DNA of 64,000 bases, taken from NCBI GenBank assembly GCA_029269125.1, contig JARHXX010000002.1:1-64000 (forward strand), given 5' to 3'. Position 1 is the stretch's first letter, and the number at the start of each line of letters is the position of its first letter. Below, piece after piece: positions 35,342 through 44,547 of the stretch. The notes beneath the pieces are model-generated. The model did not search any database, was not told where the DNA came from, and saw only the letters and a list, made by a program, of their open reading frames with translations. The translations under genes and the position numbers were made by a program. The DNA is from Kiritimatiellaeota bacterium B1221 (lineage in GTDB: Bacteria > Verrucomicrobiota > Kiritimatiellia > SS1-B-03-39 > UBA6053).

Positions 35342-36483
35342 AAAAGTTTATGCTTCTTGCTTCGATTCGACTGACCGTGGCCTGTTTGTTCTGGTTGACG
35401 GTGCTGACCTTCTGGGGAACGATTTACCAAGTGGATCATGGAATTTATCAGGCGCAGGATCGCTTTTTTAATTCAATGTTTTTCCTGGTGGGGTTTGTCC
35501 CGATTCCGGGCGGAATGCTCACCATGGGTTTGCTGTTTTTTAATTTGCTGTTTTCGTTTTTTGTTCACTACCAGGCCGGCTGGCGGATGCCGGGGTTGAT
35601 GCTGATTCATATTGGTTTGATGATGATGTTGTTGGGGGGCTTTTTCACTAAAGTGACGGGGATTGAAGCCAATGTCAGTTTGTTTGAAGGGGAAGGGCGC
35701 AATGCGGCCATCAGTTTAACCGAATGGGAAATCTCATATTCCGATGAACTTCATTCCGTGCAGAAATATCAGGCAGTGGATCTGGACGATCTGAAGAGAG
35801 GCCGTGAATTTTCGTTTATGACCATGGAGGAAGATACGGATCCGGAAGAGGAAGTTCGTTTTGAAGTATTGGAAGTACTGGATCATGCCCGGGGGCTGCG
35901 TCCGGATCCTTCCGTGGAGGCTTCGGGGCTTTCACCCGCGAATTCCGCAGGTTTTGTCGCGCTGGAAGAACTGGAGAAGCTTAAGAATCCTGAAAGTTTG
36001 GAACCCGGGGTGCGATTGAAGGTCTCCGGCGTCAAAGGGGTGGAGGAGATTGTGTTGACCCCCAGAGATCAACGTCCGCTCGGACTCGAATTGGACGATG
36101 GCAGTGGACGCTTTTTGATGCTGCGTAAAAAGCGTTATGAACTCCCCTTGTTTATGGAACTCAATGATTTCAGCCGCAGTTATTATCCGGGGACGGAGAC
36201 CCCCAGTGATTACCGGAGCATGATCACCGTCCATTTGAGCGAGGACATGCAACGGCATGTGGTGATTAAAATGAATGAACCCTTCCGACTCAATGGCTGG
36301 ACGTTCTTTCAACAATCTTTTGCAGTCACAGACGATTCGGAAATGTCGGTGTTTGCAGTTACACGCAATTTTGGCCGGTTGATCCCGTATTGGGCCACAG
36401 GAATTACTTCCGTGGGCTTGGCCATGCACTTCCTGCAAATGCAGTGGATGCAGTTGGCAAGAAAACGGCGGAGAAAATCATGA
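35338..36483 (+). CDS. ResB-like cytochrome c biogenesis protein
   Basis: This 381-residue protein has three N-terminal transmembrane segments (about 8-28, 55-77 and 85-105), a large periplasmic domain (about 110-345) and a last hydrophobic segment (about 352-370). This is the layout of ResB/Ccs1 of cytochrome c maturation System II. The segment MNEPFRLNGWTFFQQSF matches the family. It is co-translated with the lipoprotein before it and CcsA after it. ResB and CcsA together carry haem out and attach it to apocytochromes. Confidence 0.82.
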   Translation: MKKFMLLASIRLTVACLFWLTVLTFWGTIYQVDHGIYQAQDRFFNSMFFLVGFVPIPGGMLTMGLLFFNLLFSFFVHYQAGWRMPGLMLIHIGLMMMLLGGFFTKVTGIEANVSLFEGEGRNAAISLTEWEISYSDELHSVQKYQAVDLDDLKRGREFSFMTMEEDTDPEEEVRFEVLEVLDHARGLRPDPSVEASGLSPANSAGFVALEELEKLKNPESLEPGVRLKVSGVKGVEEIVLTPRDQRPLGLELDDGSGRFLMLRKKRYELPLFMELNDFSRSYYPGTETPSDYRSMITVHLSEDMQRHVVIKMNEPFRLNGWTFFQQSFAVTDDSEMSVFAVTRNFGRLIPYWATGITSVGLAMHFLQMQWMQLARKRRRKS

Positions 36484-38411
36484 AGATCTTATCACTCATT
36501 CTACTACTTGGATTTTTCACGGCGCAGGGTGCTGAACCCGCCGCTATCGAACAACCGACAAAAGAGGCGTTAAAAGACGTTGCTGAAATCCCTGTGTTGT
36601 TTAACGGCAGGGTGATGCCGCTGGACAGTTTTGCGCGTCTCCATTTGCTGCAGTTCTCCGGTCGTAAATCCTTCAATGGTGAATCTGCGATGGCGTGGAT
36701 GGGCCGTTTGCTCTTTGCCCCGGAAACCACAGAAAACGATGCGGTTTTTCTGATCAATCATCCGGAATTGCTGGATGCAATGGATGTGGAGCGCACCCAG
36801 GTCATCGAAGGCAAACGGAAACCGAGTACCCGCCGTTTCAGTTATCTTCATTTGGAACCCGGTATTTCTCAACTCATGGAAATTGCCCGGCGCGCACAGC
36901 AGATGCAGAGTGAAGACAACGAAGCGTTGAAGGGAAAAGAATTTCTGGTGGAGCGTGAAGCGCTTCGGGTGTACCATAATATTTTAACCTATCGGGCGTT
37001 GAGCCAGGTGTTTGCCTACTCCAGGGAACTCCCCGGATTGGTGATCGATCATCCGGAAGTGCGCGAGGCCTTGCAGCTGGAAGAGGGCGATACCACCTTC
37101 ACGTATTTGGATCTGCGAAGCCGGGTGGGCGGGTTGACGCCCCTGATGGAGCAGGCGCATAAACTGGGCGGCCCTGAAACCTGGAATGCACCCCAGCAGG
37201 ACGCCATGACCCTGGCACAGTTGATGTACAGTTTTCATGTCACCCTTTCCGAATTGCCGCTCACCTTGTTGCCGGAAGCCCCGCACGGTGAATCCATTTG
37301 GATTGCACCCATGGATGCGTTGCACAGTCGGGATGGTGACAAAGCCCTGATTCATGCGGGAGAACGGGCAGGTCTCTTGGCGCAGGCCTGGGTGAAGCAG
37401 GACTGGTCTGCGGTTTCTGAAGAATCAAAAGCGCTTACAGAATTTTCCCGCAGCCGGATGGATCATGTCCGAGAAACCCGCCTTACCGGTAAAGAAGCGG
37501 CATATAACCGCGCGAACTATTTTGGCCGGGCCAAGATCTTTTATATCTTCGCCTTTTTTCTGTCCTTCGGTGCTCTGCTGAGTGGTGGAAACAAACTGAG
37601 ATGGGCGGCCTGGCTCCCCATGCTGATCGCATTCGGTTTTCATGTTTCGGGTATCGCCTGGCGGATTTATCTTACCGCCCGTCCGCCCGTGACCAACTTG
37701 TATGGAACCTTTCTGTTTGTGGGGCTGATCTGTTTGCTGCTGGCGATTCTGGTTGAGTTCTTTCAGAAAAATGGTCTGGGCATTTTTGCCGGCTCCTTTA
37801 TCGCTTTGACCTTTTTGTTTATTGCCGACCGATTTGCGGCCGAAGGGGACACCATGCATAAAGTGGTGGCGGTGCTGGCGTCAAACTTCTGGTTGAGCAC
37901 CCATGTGCTGGCGGTGACCACGGGATATGCCGGGGTGTGGATTGCCGGAGTGTTTGGACACATCTGGTTGGTCTTGAAGTTGCTGGGCAAAGACAAAGCG
38001 ACCCTGGAAAAAGTACGGTTGCCCCTGGAAGGATTGTTGGGCTTCGGTTTAACGTTTGCTTTCCTCGGCACCATGCTGGGCGGGGTGTGGGCGGACCAGT
38101 CCTGGGGACGGTTTTGGGGATGGGATCCAAAAGAAAACGGGGCGCTGCTCATCGTGTTGTGGACGGCGGTGATTTATCACGCCCGGGTCGCGGGACTGAT
38201 TCGTGAAATCGGATTGGCGGTAGGATCCATCATTGGGTGTATTATGGTGATGGTGGCCTGGTTGGGAGTGAACCTCCTCGGTGTCGGATTGCATTCCTAC
38301 GGATTCACCACTGCCATGGCTCGTGGCTTTTACGGATACATCATTGCGGAATCGGTTTTTATTGTAGTGATGCTGTTGGGACTGAAGATTTTTCAGAACG
38401 AAAGTAAATAA
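36480..38411 (+). CDS. ccsA: Cytochrome c biogenesis protein CcsA/ResC
   Basis: This 643-residue protein has a signal-like first helix, a long periplasmic region (about 20-355), and about eight transmembrane helices. The haem-handling tryptophan-rich motif is WGRFWGWDPKE (542-552), flanked by conserved histidines (one in STHVLAV, another His605 in LHSYGF). With ResB it forms the System II haem lyase. The frame opens at 36390. The ATG at 36480 overlaps the ResB stop and has GGAGA upstream, so it is chosen. The large N-terminal periplasmic part resembles fused or extended CcsA proteins of other phyla. Confidence 0.9.
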   Translation: MKILSLILLLGFFTAQGAEPAAIEQPTKEALKDVAEIPVLFNGRVMPLDSFARLHLLQFSGRKSFNGESAMAWMGRLLFAPETTENDAVFLINHPELLDAMDVERTQVIEGKRKPSTRRFSYLHLEPGISQLMEIARRAQQMQSEDNEALKGKEFLVEREALRVYHNILTYRALSQVFAYSRELPGLVIDHPEVREALQLEEGDTTFTYLDLRSRVGGLTPLMEQAHKLGGPETWNAPQQDAMTLAQLMYSFHVTLSELPLTLLPEAPHGESIWIAPMDALHSRDGDKALIHAGERAGLLAQAWVKQDWSAVSEESKALTEFSRSRMDHVRETRLTGKEAAYNRANYFGRAKIFYIFAFFLSFGALLSGGNKLRWAAWLPMLIAFGFHVSGIAWRIYLTARPPVTNLYGTFLFVGLICLLLAILVEFFQKNGLGIFAGSFIALTFLFIADRFAAEGDTMHKVVAVLASNFWLSTHVLAVTTGYAGVWIAGVFGHIWLVLKLLGKDKATLEKVRLPLEGLLGFGLTFAFLGTMLGGVWADQSWGRFWGWDPKENGALLIVLWTAVIYHARVAGLIREIGLAVGSIIGCIMVMVAWLGVNLLGVGLHSYGFTTAMARGFYGYIIAESVFIVVMLLGLKIFQNESK

Positions 38412-38442
38412 TATAGAGCTTCGGGTCGTGCGCGCTTCGATC

Positions 38443-38457
38443 GAAAGGGGCCTGCAA
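38443..38457. repeat. Shared 15-mer within a GTCATTGCGACTC-type element
   Basis: GAAAGGGGCCTGCAA occurs here and at 58683-58697, each time followed at short distance by sequence ending in CAATGAC or GGAATGAC. Read on the minus strand, both are 'GTCATT...TTGCAGGCCCCTTTC' elements, a type of intergenic repeat seen in many bacterial genomes. This copy lies between ccsA and dnaN. Confidence 0.55.
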
Positions 38458-38588
38458 CGGCCCGGAGTCGCAATGACTTTCGTTTTAACCCCAAACTCCT
38501 TACACTTTGGCATTGATAGTCGTTAGCAATTCAGTAAGTTTTCCGGCAATTAATTGTCGTACTTACTTAACTTTAGGAGAATAATTGC

Positions 38589-39683
38589 ATGAAGCTGACA
38601 TTAAATCGTGACGATCTGTTTGAAGCCCTCACCCGGGTTCAGTCGGTTGTTAGCACTCGCAGTACAATTCCCGTGCTTGCCAACGTATTGTTGGAAGCCA
38701 AAGAAGGGGAGTTGAGTCTCACCACTACCGACATGGAATTAAGTGTCCGCACCCAGATTCCTGCAGATGTCAGTAAAACCGGCGTTACCACTTTACCTGC
38801 CAAACGTTTGTTTTCCATGGTTCGTGAATTGCCATCCCAGCCCATTGAATTGGCGGTGGACGGTAAGGATTCTGCAACCATCGAATGCGGATCGAGTTTC
38901 TTTAAAGTGATGGGCCTGTCTGCGGATGACTATCCGGAAATCCCCGAGCCCGAACAGAATCAATCCTACACCCTGGATCCGGCCACCCTGAAACACATGC
39001 TGAAATGTGTGCAGTATGCCGCATCTGTGGATGAGACCCGTTATGTGCTCAACGGTATTCTCTTTAGCTTCAACGACAAGAAATTGACGGTGGTGGCCAC
39101 TGACGGACGTCGTTTGGCGCTGTGCGAAAACGAAGTGGATTTCCCTGCGGAAAATGATTTAAATATGGTGGTGCCTGCCAAAGCGATCAATGAACTGCTT
39201 CGGAACATCAATGACGACGGTTCTTTGAAGCTCATTGCGGCCGGCAACCAGGTTATTTTTGAAATCGACGGTATGCGTTTGATTTCCAAATTGATCGACG
39301 GCACCTTCCCCAATTATCAGCAGGTGATCCCCGCCCAGTGCGAAGAGCGAATTGCCATCGAGCGTGAAACCCTGTTACACGCGGTGCGCCGGGTGGCGTT
39401 GGTGACCAACGAACAGTCCAATTCCATTCGTTTGTCCTTCGAAGAAAACAATCTGCAGGTGTTGAGTTCCACCCCGGATGTGGGGGAAGCGAAAGAGCGC
39501 GTGCCCATCAAATACAGCGGTCCGGCGATGAATATAGCCTATAACCCTGAATTTCTGCTCGCCCCGCTTCGGGTGCTGGACAGTGATGAAGTGTATTTGG
39601 AATTGAGCGATGAACTGAGTCCGGGTGTACTGAAATCCGACATCAGTTTCCTCTATGTGATCATGCCCATGCGCATGCAGTAA
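38589..39683 (+). CDS. dnaN: DNA polymerase III beta clamp
   Basis: This 364-residue sliding clamp has the normal length and three-domain pattern. The starting MKLTLNRDDLFEAL, the middle TDGRRLALCE and the C-terminal VIMPMRMQ are typical. AGGAGA stands before the ATG. dnaA and recF are not adjacent, so this is not the classical dnaA-dnaN origin region. No cluster of DnaA boxes was seen in the 177-bp leader. A lipoprotein gene follows after one base. Confidence 0.97.
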   Translation: MKLTLNRDDLFEALTRVQSVVSTRSTIPVLANVLLEAKEGELSLTTTDMELSVRTQIPADVSKTGVTTLPAKRLFSMVRELPSQPIELAVDGKDSATIECGSSFFKVMGLSADDYPEIPEPEQNQSYTLDPATLKHMLKCVQYAASVDETRYVLNGILFSFNDKKLTVVATDGRRLALCENEVDFPAENDLNMVVPAKAINELLRNINDDGSLKLIAAGNQVIFEIDGMRLISKLIDGTFPNYQQVIPAQCEERIAIERETLLHAVRRVALVTNEQSNSIRLSFEENNLQVLSSTPDVGEAKERVPIKYSGPAMNIAYNPEFLLAPLRVLDSDEVYLELSDELSPGVLKSDISFLYVIMPMRMQ

Positions 39684-39684
39684 C

Positions 39685-40128
39685 ATGATGCGTATCCTCT
39701 TTTTATCTCTGTGTGCCTGTTTGTTGGCTGCTTGCACAACCGGCCGGGCCAAATACCAGGTCAATGTTGGCAACGGCAATCCGCAACTTCCCGTGCAAGA
39801 TGTGCAATTGCGCTTGGATGGCAAAGTGCAGAATGAGTTTACGGTGATTGCCCCCAATAAAATTGCCGCGAGTAAATCCCGGAAAGGGGACTTGCCGGAG
39901 ACGTTGACGGTGGCGTGGAAAGATGTTGAAGGGAAACCGTATGAAGAAACGATACGAATTGATGTCACCACCCGTCCTGATTTTACCGGGATGCTGGTGC
40001 TGAATATCACCGAAGCCAATAAGCTGACGCTTACCGAAGTGCCTTCCACCGCCAAAGACTATTCTGAAATGCCTTGGAATATGCAGGAAGATTGGGAAGG
40101 GAGCGTATCCTTACCCGGAATGGAATAA
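39685..40128 (+). CDS. Small lipoprotein following dnaN
   Basis: This 147-residue protein has a lipobox LLAAC (Cys17) and a beta-rich mature part of about 130 residues without a recognised family. It starts one base after the dnaN stop (a second ATG three bases on is possible) and precedes the TMEM43-like gene by 26 bp. The function is unknown. The tight link to dnaN probably reflects shared transcription only. Confidence 0.7.
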   Translation: MMRILFLSLCACLLAACTTGRAKYQVNVGNGNPQLPVQDVQLRLDGKVQNEFTVIAPNKIAASKSRKGDLPETLTVAWKDVEGKPYEETIRIDVTTRPDFTGMLVLNITEANKLTLTEVPSTAKDYSEMPWNMQEDWEGSVSLPGME

Positions 40129-40154
40129 GTTAAAACCGCTGAACGGAGAGAGAT

Positions 40155-41282
40155 ATGGCCAGCACAGTGACAACCCAAAGTTGGGGGAGCCGTTTAATGG
40201 ATTCCCTGAAAAACATCGTATTCGGTTTTGTAATTTTCGGTCTGGGCATTTGGTTGTTGTGGTGGAATGAGCACCGTGCGGTCCGGGATTACAAAGAAAT
40301 CAACGATGTACGGAATAACGTGGTTTCGGTGTCTTCGGATTCGATTTCCCCGATGAATGAAGGTTTACCGGTTCATGTGAGTGGCAAAGCCCGAACCCCG
40401 GATGTCCTGAAGGATAAATTTTTCGAAGTGGAAGCAAATGCAATTCGTCTTCGCCGGAAAGTGGAGATGTATCAGTGGAAAGAACGCATTGAATCCTCTA
40501 CCAAGAAGAAAGTGGGGGGAGGCACGGAAACCACAGAAACTCCTGTTTATGAAAAAATCTGGTCCGAACAGTTAATATCCAGTCAGAATTTCCGGGAAAC
40601 CGGACACGAAAATCCCTCCGTGATGCAGCCGGAAGGGTGGACGGATGTGGCGGAAACGGTGACCTTGGATAGTTTTACCTTAAGTCAGGATGCCGTGCAG
40701 AAGCTGCGTGCATACGAGCCTTACCCTGTTCATCGTGCCACCTTGCCGGAAGGGGCGCGGTTGGAGGATTCGGTGATCAAATACGGTTCCAACGGGGCGG
40801 CACCTGAGATCGGTGACAAGCGGGTGACATTTCAGATTGTCCCACAAGGTCCGGTGAGTATTATTGCCGCCCAAATGGGGTCAGAACTGGTTCCCTGGGT
40901 TAGCAGCCGCGGTCAAGGGTATATTCGGGTGCAGACCGGTTCTCATACCGCCGAAGAGATGCTTACCCAGGCTGAATCTGAAATCCGCATGCTGACCTGG
41001 TTGTTGCGGGCAGGGGGCTGGTTGTTGATGAGTTTTGGCATGATAACGGTTTTGATGCCGTTGTCCGTGTTGGGCGATGTCTTGCCTTTCCTGGGAAGCT
41101 TGATTGGGGGTGGCATAAAATTCTTCTCTTTCCTGACTTGTGCGGTGTTGGCGCTGCTAATCATCGGCATTGCCTGGATTGCGTCCCGCCCTTTGGTGGG
41201 GATTCCGGTCGTTGCCGCGGGCGGTGGATTAGTTGTTTGGCTGGTGCTTCGGGCGAAGAAAAAGAAAGAAGTCGTTGCGTAG
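40155..41282 (+). CDS. TMEM43 (LUMA)-family membrane protein
   Basis: This 375-residue protein has one N-terminal transmembrane helix (about 20-36, followed by WWNEHRAV), a large periplasmic region and about three to four C-terminal helices (about 280-368). The topology, the WNE motif and the EMYQWKE block match the TMEM43/LUMA family, known in animals as an inner nuclear membrane protein and widespread but uncharacterised in bacteria. GGAGAG precedes the ATG. It ends in Lys-rich KKKKEVVA. A hairpin follows directly after the stop. Confidence 0.8.
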   Translation: MASTVTTQSWGSRLMDSLKNIVFGFVIFGLGIWLLWWNEHRAVRDYKEINDVRNNVVSVSSDSISPMNEGLPVHVSGKARTPDVLKDKFFEVEANAIRLRRKVEMYQWKERIESSTKKKVGGGTETTETPVYEKIWSEQLISSQNFRETGHENPSVMQPEGWTDVAETVTLDSFTLSQDAVQKLRAYEPYPVHRATLPEGARLEDSVIKYGSNGAAPEIGDKRVTFQIVPQGPVSIIAAQMGSELVPWVSSRGQGYIRVQTGSHTAEEMLTQAESEIRMLTWLLRAGGWLLMSFGMITVLMPLSVLGDVLPFLGSLIGGGIKFFSFLTCAVLALLIIGIAWIASRPLVGIPVVAAGGGLVVWLVLRAKKKKEVVA

Positions 41283-41283
41283 T

Positions 41284-41302
41284 CCACGCACTCCGTGCGT
41301 GG
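41284..41302 (+). terminator. Perfect hairpin after the TMEM43-like gene
   Basis: CCACGCAC and GTGCGTGG form an eight-base stem around a three-base loop, starting one base after the stop codon. No T-run follows, so it may stabilise the mRNA end or act with the related hairpins downstream. Confidence 0.55.
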
Positions 41303-41305
41303 AAA

Positions 41306-41413
41306 TGAAACAGAAGCTTTCGCAAAAGATTTCCACGCCCGGAGACCGTGGACGACAGCTTGAATTTGAAACAGGCACTTTCGCAAAGATTTCCACGCCC
41401 GGCGTACGTGAAA
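41306..41413. repeat. Two copies of a 47-bp direct repeat with hairpins
   Basis: A unit beginning TGAAACAG and containing TTTCGCAAA(A)GATTTCCACGCCCGG occurs at 41306-41352 and 41367-41413, 61 bp apart. Each ends in a CACG-CGTG inverted repeat like the hairpin at 41284. The array fills the space between the convergent TMEM43-like and methyltransferase genes. Confidence 0.8.
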
Positions 41414-41416
41414 TAG

Positions 41417-42352
41417 TTAGGATGCGGAAGAGCGGTTGTTCTTGGGATCGGTTAAATTGGCCGCACTGCCGATTTTGGTGTTGATGGTGGCATCGGCAAT
41501 AGATCTGCCATCCCGCATCATCACTTGTTTACGTTCGATCCAGGGACGGGGACGTGCTTTGATCACCAGTGCATGATTACAGGTGAAGAAGAAGAGTTTA
41601 TCCAGCAGTTTTGCAATCAGCAGGAAGGGATAGAGGAGGCTGTAAATTCGAAATGCTTTTGCGAATTTCCGCAGATCTTTTTGATCCAGCATCAAGCCTT
41701 TCGAATCAGAATCATCACTGTCTGATTCGGTCATACTGCCTCCGGCGTATTGAATCCAGGTGTCAATAAACTCCACAAAGAATCCGCTGTAGGTGTGGCT
41801 TTCCACGATGTCGAACCCGTTTTTGGAAATTTCATACAGATCGCGGAGCCGATAGCCCGGGCGAACATGACCGTGTTTTTCGTCGGTGAGTTTCAATAAT
41901 TTGCGCAGGCCCCGAATGACGGAAAAGGATTTGATGTGCGGGACATTGATGAGCAATTCTCCGCCGTCTTTTAAGCATCGGTGGCAATCTTTGAGGAAGG
42001 CGGCGTCATCATGGATATGCTCCAGGTAGTCAATCACCACAATGGTGTCAAAGCTGCTGTCTTCAAAGGGGAGCTCGGCACCTTCAATTTTGAAAACGGA
42101 ATCCTCTCCAAAGAGATCACGCATGGATGAGATGGCTTTATTACTGGAGTCAACACTTACCCACATTCCACCATTCCGTCTCAACATATAGGGGATAACA
42201 CCATTGTCGCCACCGACATCAAGACAAGTACGCCCTTCGCTGGGTGAAAGGAAACGTTGGAGATTTTCCAGTTTGGCCTGTTTGGTAAGGGACTTTTTGA
42301 AAAGTCGCACCTGCCAGGCGGCCGCGCTGTCGGGATTAAATTGTGCTTGCAT
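41417..42352 (-). CDS. Class I SAM-dependent methyltransferase
   Basis: This 311-residue protein has a Methyltransf_11-like domain: motif I CLDVGGDNGV (43-52), an acidic residue in SVDSSN, VVIDYLEHIHDD, and LKDGGELLINVP. The C-terminal part (about 190-311) is less typical, with a hydrophobic stretch (about 235-262) that may associate with the membrane. Proteins like this often act in lipid, quinone or polysaccharide methylation. The substrate is unknown. It is a single gene, divergent from the nucleoside kinase. Confidence 0.78.
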   Translation of the reverse strand: MQAQFNPDSAAAWQVRLFKKSLTKQAKLENLQRFLSPSEGRTCLDVGGDNGVIPYMLRRNGGMWVSVDSSNKAISSMRDLFGEDSVFKIEGAELPFEDSSFDTIVVIDYLEHIHDDAAFLKDCHRCLKDGGELLINVPHIKSFSVIRGLRKLLKLTDEKHGHVRPGYRLRDLYEISKNGFDIVESHTYSGFFVEFIDTWIQYAGGSMTESDSDDSDSKGLMLDQKDLRKFAKAFRIYSLLYPFLLIAKLLDKLFFFTCNHALVIKARPRPWIERKQVMMRDGRSIADATINTKIGSAANLTDPKNNRSSAS

Positions 42353-42466
42353 GATATGTGGGTTCTGAGACGTTTCTATGGTAGAGGTTCCGTAGAGTCT
42401 CTATTAACTTGATTTAGCCGAAGAACTCAAGACAATCTGTAATCCCACATCAATTAGGTTTGCGAC

Positions 42467-44155
42467 ATGGAAGATCAGGAAATATCCGTATCAGTGCAGG
42501 GGAATCCCCCTATAAATATGCCCGTTCACAGGCCGGTACGTGATGCTTTGACGCAAACCATCTGTCCGGTTTCAGGGCTTCCGTATTTGGCAACTCTGGT
42601 TAATAATGATGTCTGCTCTCTGGACTATCCGCTGGCCATGAATTGTGAAGTGGAACCGGTTACATTTTTGGATCGTCATGGCTCCCGGGTGTATCGTCGG
42701 ACCCTGGCTTTTCTCTTGTCGAAAGTGGTTACGCACTGTTACCCCGAAGCCCGTTTTGCGATTGAGCACAGTTTGGGGAATGCTTATTATTGTAGTTTCC
42801 AAATCAATGGAAATCCGGGAATTCGGAAATCTGAACTGGAAAAGATTGAAGAAAAATTACGGGATTTGGTGGCGTCAGGGCTTCCGATCCACCGGCGGGC
42901 GATATCGTATGCTGAGGCGGAGAAACGTTTGCAGGAGCAGGGGCTCACCGACAAACTCAATTTATTACAATATCGCAATCCGCCCATGATTACGGTTTAT
43001 GACTGCAAAGGTTTTACGGATGCGGGTTTAGGCGTGTTGGCGCCATCCACTGCATTTGTACCGGCATTTAAAATTTTAAATTTAGAGCCCGGGTTTGTGT
43101 TGCAGTTTCCCACCTGGGATTCCGGACACAAAAGGCTGCATGTCCCGGAATTTGAACATCAGCCCCATCTTTTTCAGGTATTTCAAGATCATAAAAAGTG
43201 GGGACGGACCATCGGGGTGACCACGGTGGGGGATTTAAATCACTTGGTTTCTGAAAAGAAAGAAAAAGCCTTTATCCGTATTTCTGAAACCCGTCATGAA
43301 AAGCACTTGGGGGATATCGCGGAGCGCATTGCCCGTCACCATGATAAGATTAAATGGATTCTAGTGGCAGGTCCCAGTTCGGCCGGGAAGACCACCAGTT
43401 CAAAAAGGTTGATGGTGCATTTGCAGGTGAATGGATTACGGCCGGTCCGTCTGGAGCTGGATAACTATTTCCGGGGACGTGAGAGTACCCCGAAACATCC
43501 GGATGGCAGTTTTGATTTCGAGCATATCGAAACCATCAATTTGGAACTGCTCAATGATCATTTGCGAAAGTTGGATCGTGGAGAGGAAATTGAATTGCCT
43601 ACCTTTAATTTTATCGAAGGAAAACCTGAATATTTAGGCAACACCCTGAAGCTGGAAGCCGATCAGGTGGTGGTGATTGAAGGGATTCACGCCTTGAATC
43701 CACGCTTAACCGACCAACTTCCGGCCTCGCACAAATTTAAGATCTATATTAATGCGCTCACGCAGTTGAAGTTGGATAACCATAATCGATTGTCGACTAC
43801 GGACCTCCGGTTGATTCGACGCATTGTGCGCGATTTTAATCATCGCGGTCACGATGCGATTCAAACCCTGAAGATGTGGCCCAGCGTCCGTCACGGGGAA
43901 AAACGATGGATTTTCCCTTTTCAGCAAGAGGCGGATGTGACGTTTAACAGCAGTTTGGATTATGAGTTGGCCGTGTTAAAACCTTATGCGGAGCCCATGT
44001 TGCACGCGGTAAAGCCTATAGACCCGGTATACGGGGAAGCTCGACGGTTGCAGGATTTTTTGGGGATGATTGTGGGTACGCCCCCGGATCAGGTGCCCCC
44101 TCACTCGTTGTTGCGTGAATTTATCGGGGGAAGTATTTATGAGGAGGACCACTAA
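42467..44155 (+). CDS. Nucleoside kinase with TGS/ThrRS-like N-terminal region
   Basis: This 562-residue fusion has an N-terminal region resembling the TGS and second additional domains of threonyl-tRNA synthetase (about 1-230). A uridine kinase/phosphoribulokinase-type P-loop domain follows, with Walker A GPSSAGKTT at 302-310, then RLELDNYFRG and VVVIEGIHALNP. Such fused kinases occur in Bacteroidetes, Firmicutes and PVC bacteria and are thought to phosphorylate a nucleoside. Its TAA overlaps the hslR start, and a strong GAGGAGG for hslR lies inside its end. The function of the ThrRS-like part is not known. Confidence 0.85.
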   Translation: MEDQEISVSVQGNPPINMPVHRPVRDALTQTICPVSGLPYLATLVNNDVCSLDYPLAMNCEVEPVTFLDRHGSRVYRRTLAFLLSKVVTHCYPEARFAIEHSLGNAYYCSFQINGNPGIRKSELEKIEEKLRDLVASGLPIHRRAISYAEAEKRLQEQGLTDKLNLLQYRNPPMITVYDCKGFTDAGLGVLAPSTAFVPAFKILNLEPGFVLQFPTWDSGHKRLHVPEFEHQPHLFQVFQDHKKWGRTIGVTTVGDLNHLVSEKKEKAFIRISETRHEKHLGDIAERIARHHDKIKWILVAGPSSAGKTTSSKRLMVHLQVNGLRPVRLELDNYFRGRESTPKHPDGSFDFEHIETINLELLNDHLRKLDRGEEIELPTFNFIEGKPEYLGNTLKLEADQVVVIEGIHALNPRLTDQLPASHKFKIYINALTQLKLDNHNRLSTTDLRLIRRIVRDFNHRGHDAIQTLKMWPSVRHGEKRWIFPFQQEADVTFNSSLDYELAVLKPYAEPMLHAVKPIDPVYGEARRLQDFLGMIVGTPPDQVPPHSLLREFIGGSIYEEDH

Positions 44156-44547
44156 TGGCTGAAAGTGTCCGTTTAGATAAATGGCTTTGGGCGGCCCGAT
44201 TTTATAAAACCCGGCCCTTGGCGCAAAAAGCGATTGAAGGAGGAAAGGTGAGAGCGGAGGGTGCACGCGCAAAAGCCGGGAAGAAACTGCAGGTTGGACA
44301 GGCACTCGAAATTCGGGTGGGAATGGAGCTGTATCAAATTACGGTAGTGGCACTGTCTGAAAAGCGAGGGCCTGCATCCCAGGCGAGAACATTGTATGAA
44401 GAGAGTTCTGAAAGCGTTAAGGCGCGTGAACAGGCCTCCGTCGAACGAAAGGCCGCCGCGGCTGCGGAACCTCGGTTTGACAGAGGACGACCTGATAAAA
44501 AACAACGCCGTATGATTCAGAAAATGAAGCGTAACTCAGGCTTTTAG
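44155..44547 (+). CDS. hslR: S4-domain RNA-binding protein, Hsp15-like
   Basis: This 130-residue protein has an N-terminal S4 domain (about 5-65: VRLDKWLWAARFYKTRPLAQ, then GGKVRAEG). A basic, Arg/Lys-rich C-terminal tail follows (DKKQRRMIQKMKRNSGF). The Hsp15 family rescues stalled 50S-nascent chain complexes. It is translationally coupled to the nucleoside kinase. The end of the gene overlaps a small hairpin (CAGGCT-TTT-AGCCTG, 44538-44552) that competes with the large terminator stem described next. Confidence 0.88.
   Translation: MAESVRLDKWLWAARFYKTRPLAQKAIEGGKVRAEGARAKAGKKLQVGQALEIRVGMELYQITVVALSEKRGPASQARTLYEESSESVKAREQASVERKAAAAAEPRFDRGRPDKKQRRMIQKMKRNSGF

Noticed and set aside
38412-38588. 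Possible replication origin next to dnaN
   Set aside because: No dnaA, recF or gyrB nearby and no TTATCCACA-like boxes; the gap holds a repeat element and the dnaN ribosome site only.
39375-40055. 226-codon frame on the minus strand
   Set aside because: Antisense to dnaN and the lipoprotein gene and without recognisable motifs.
41284-41413. Hairpin array considered as a CRISPR
   Set aside because: Only two 47-bp copies with a 14-bp gap, no unique spacers of constant size and no cas genes in the window.
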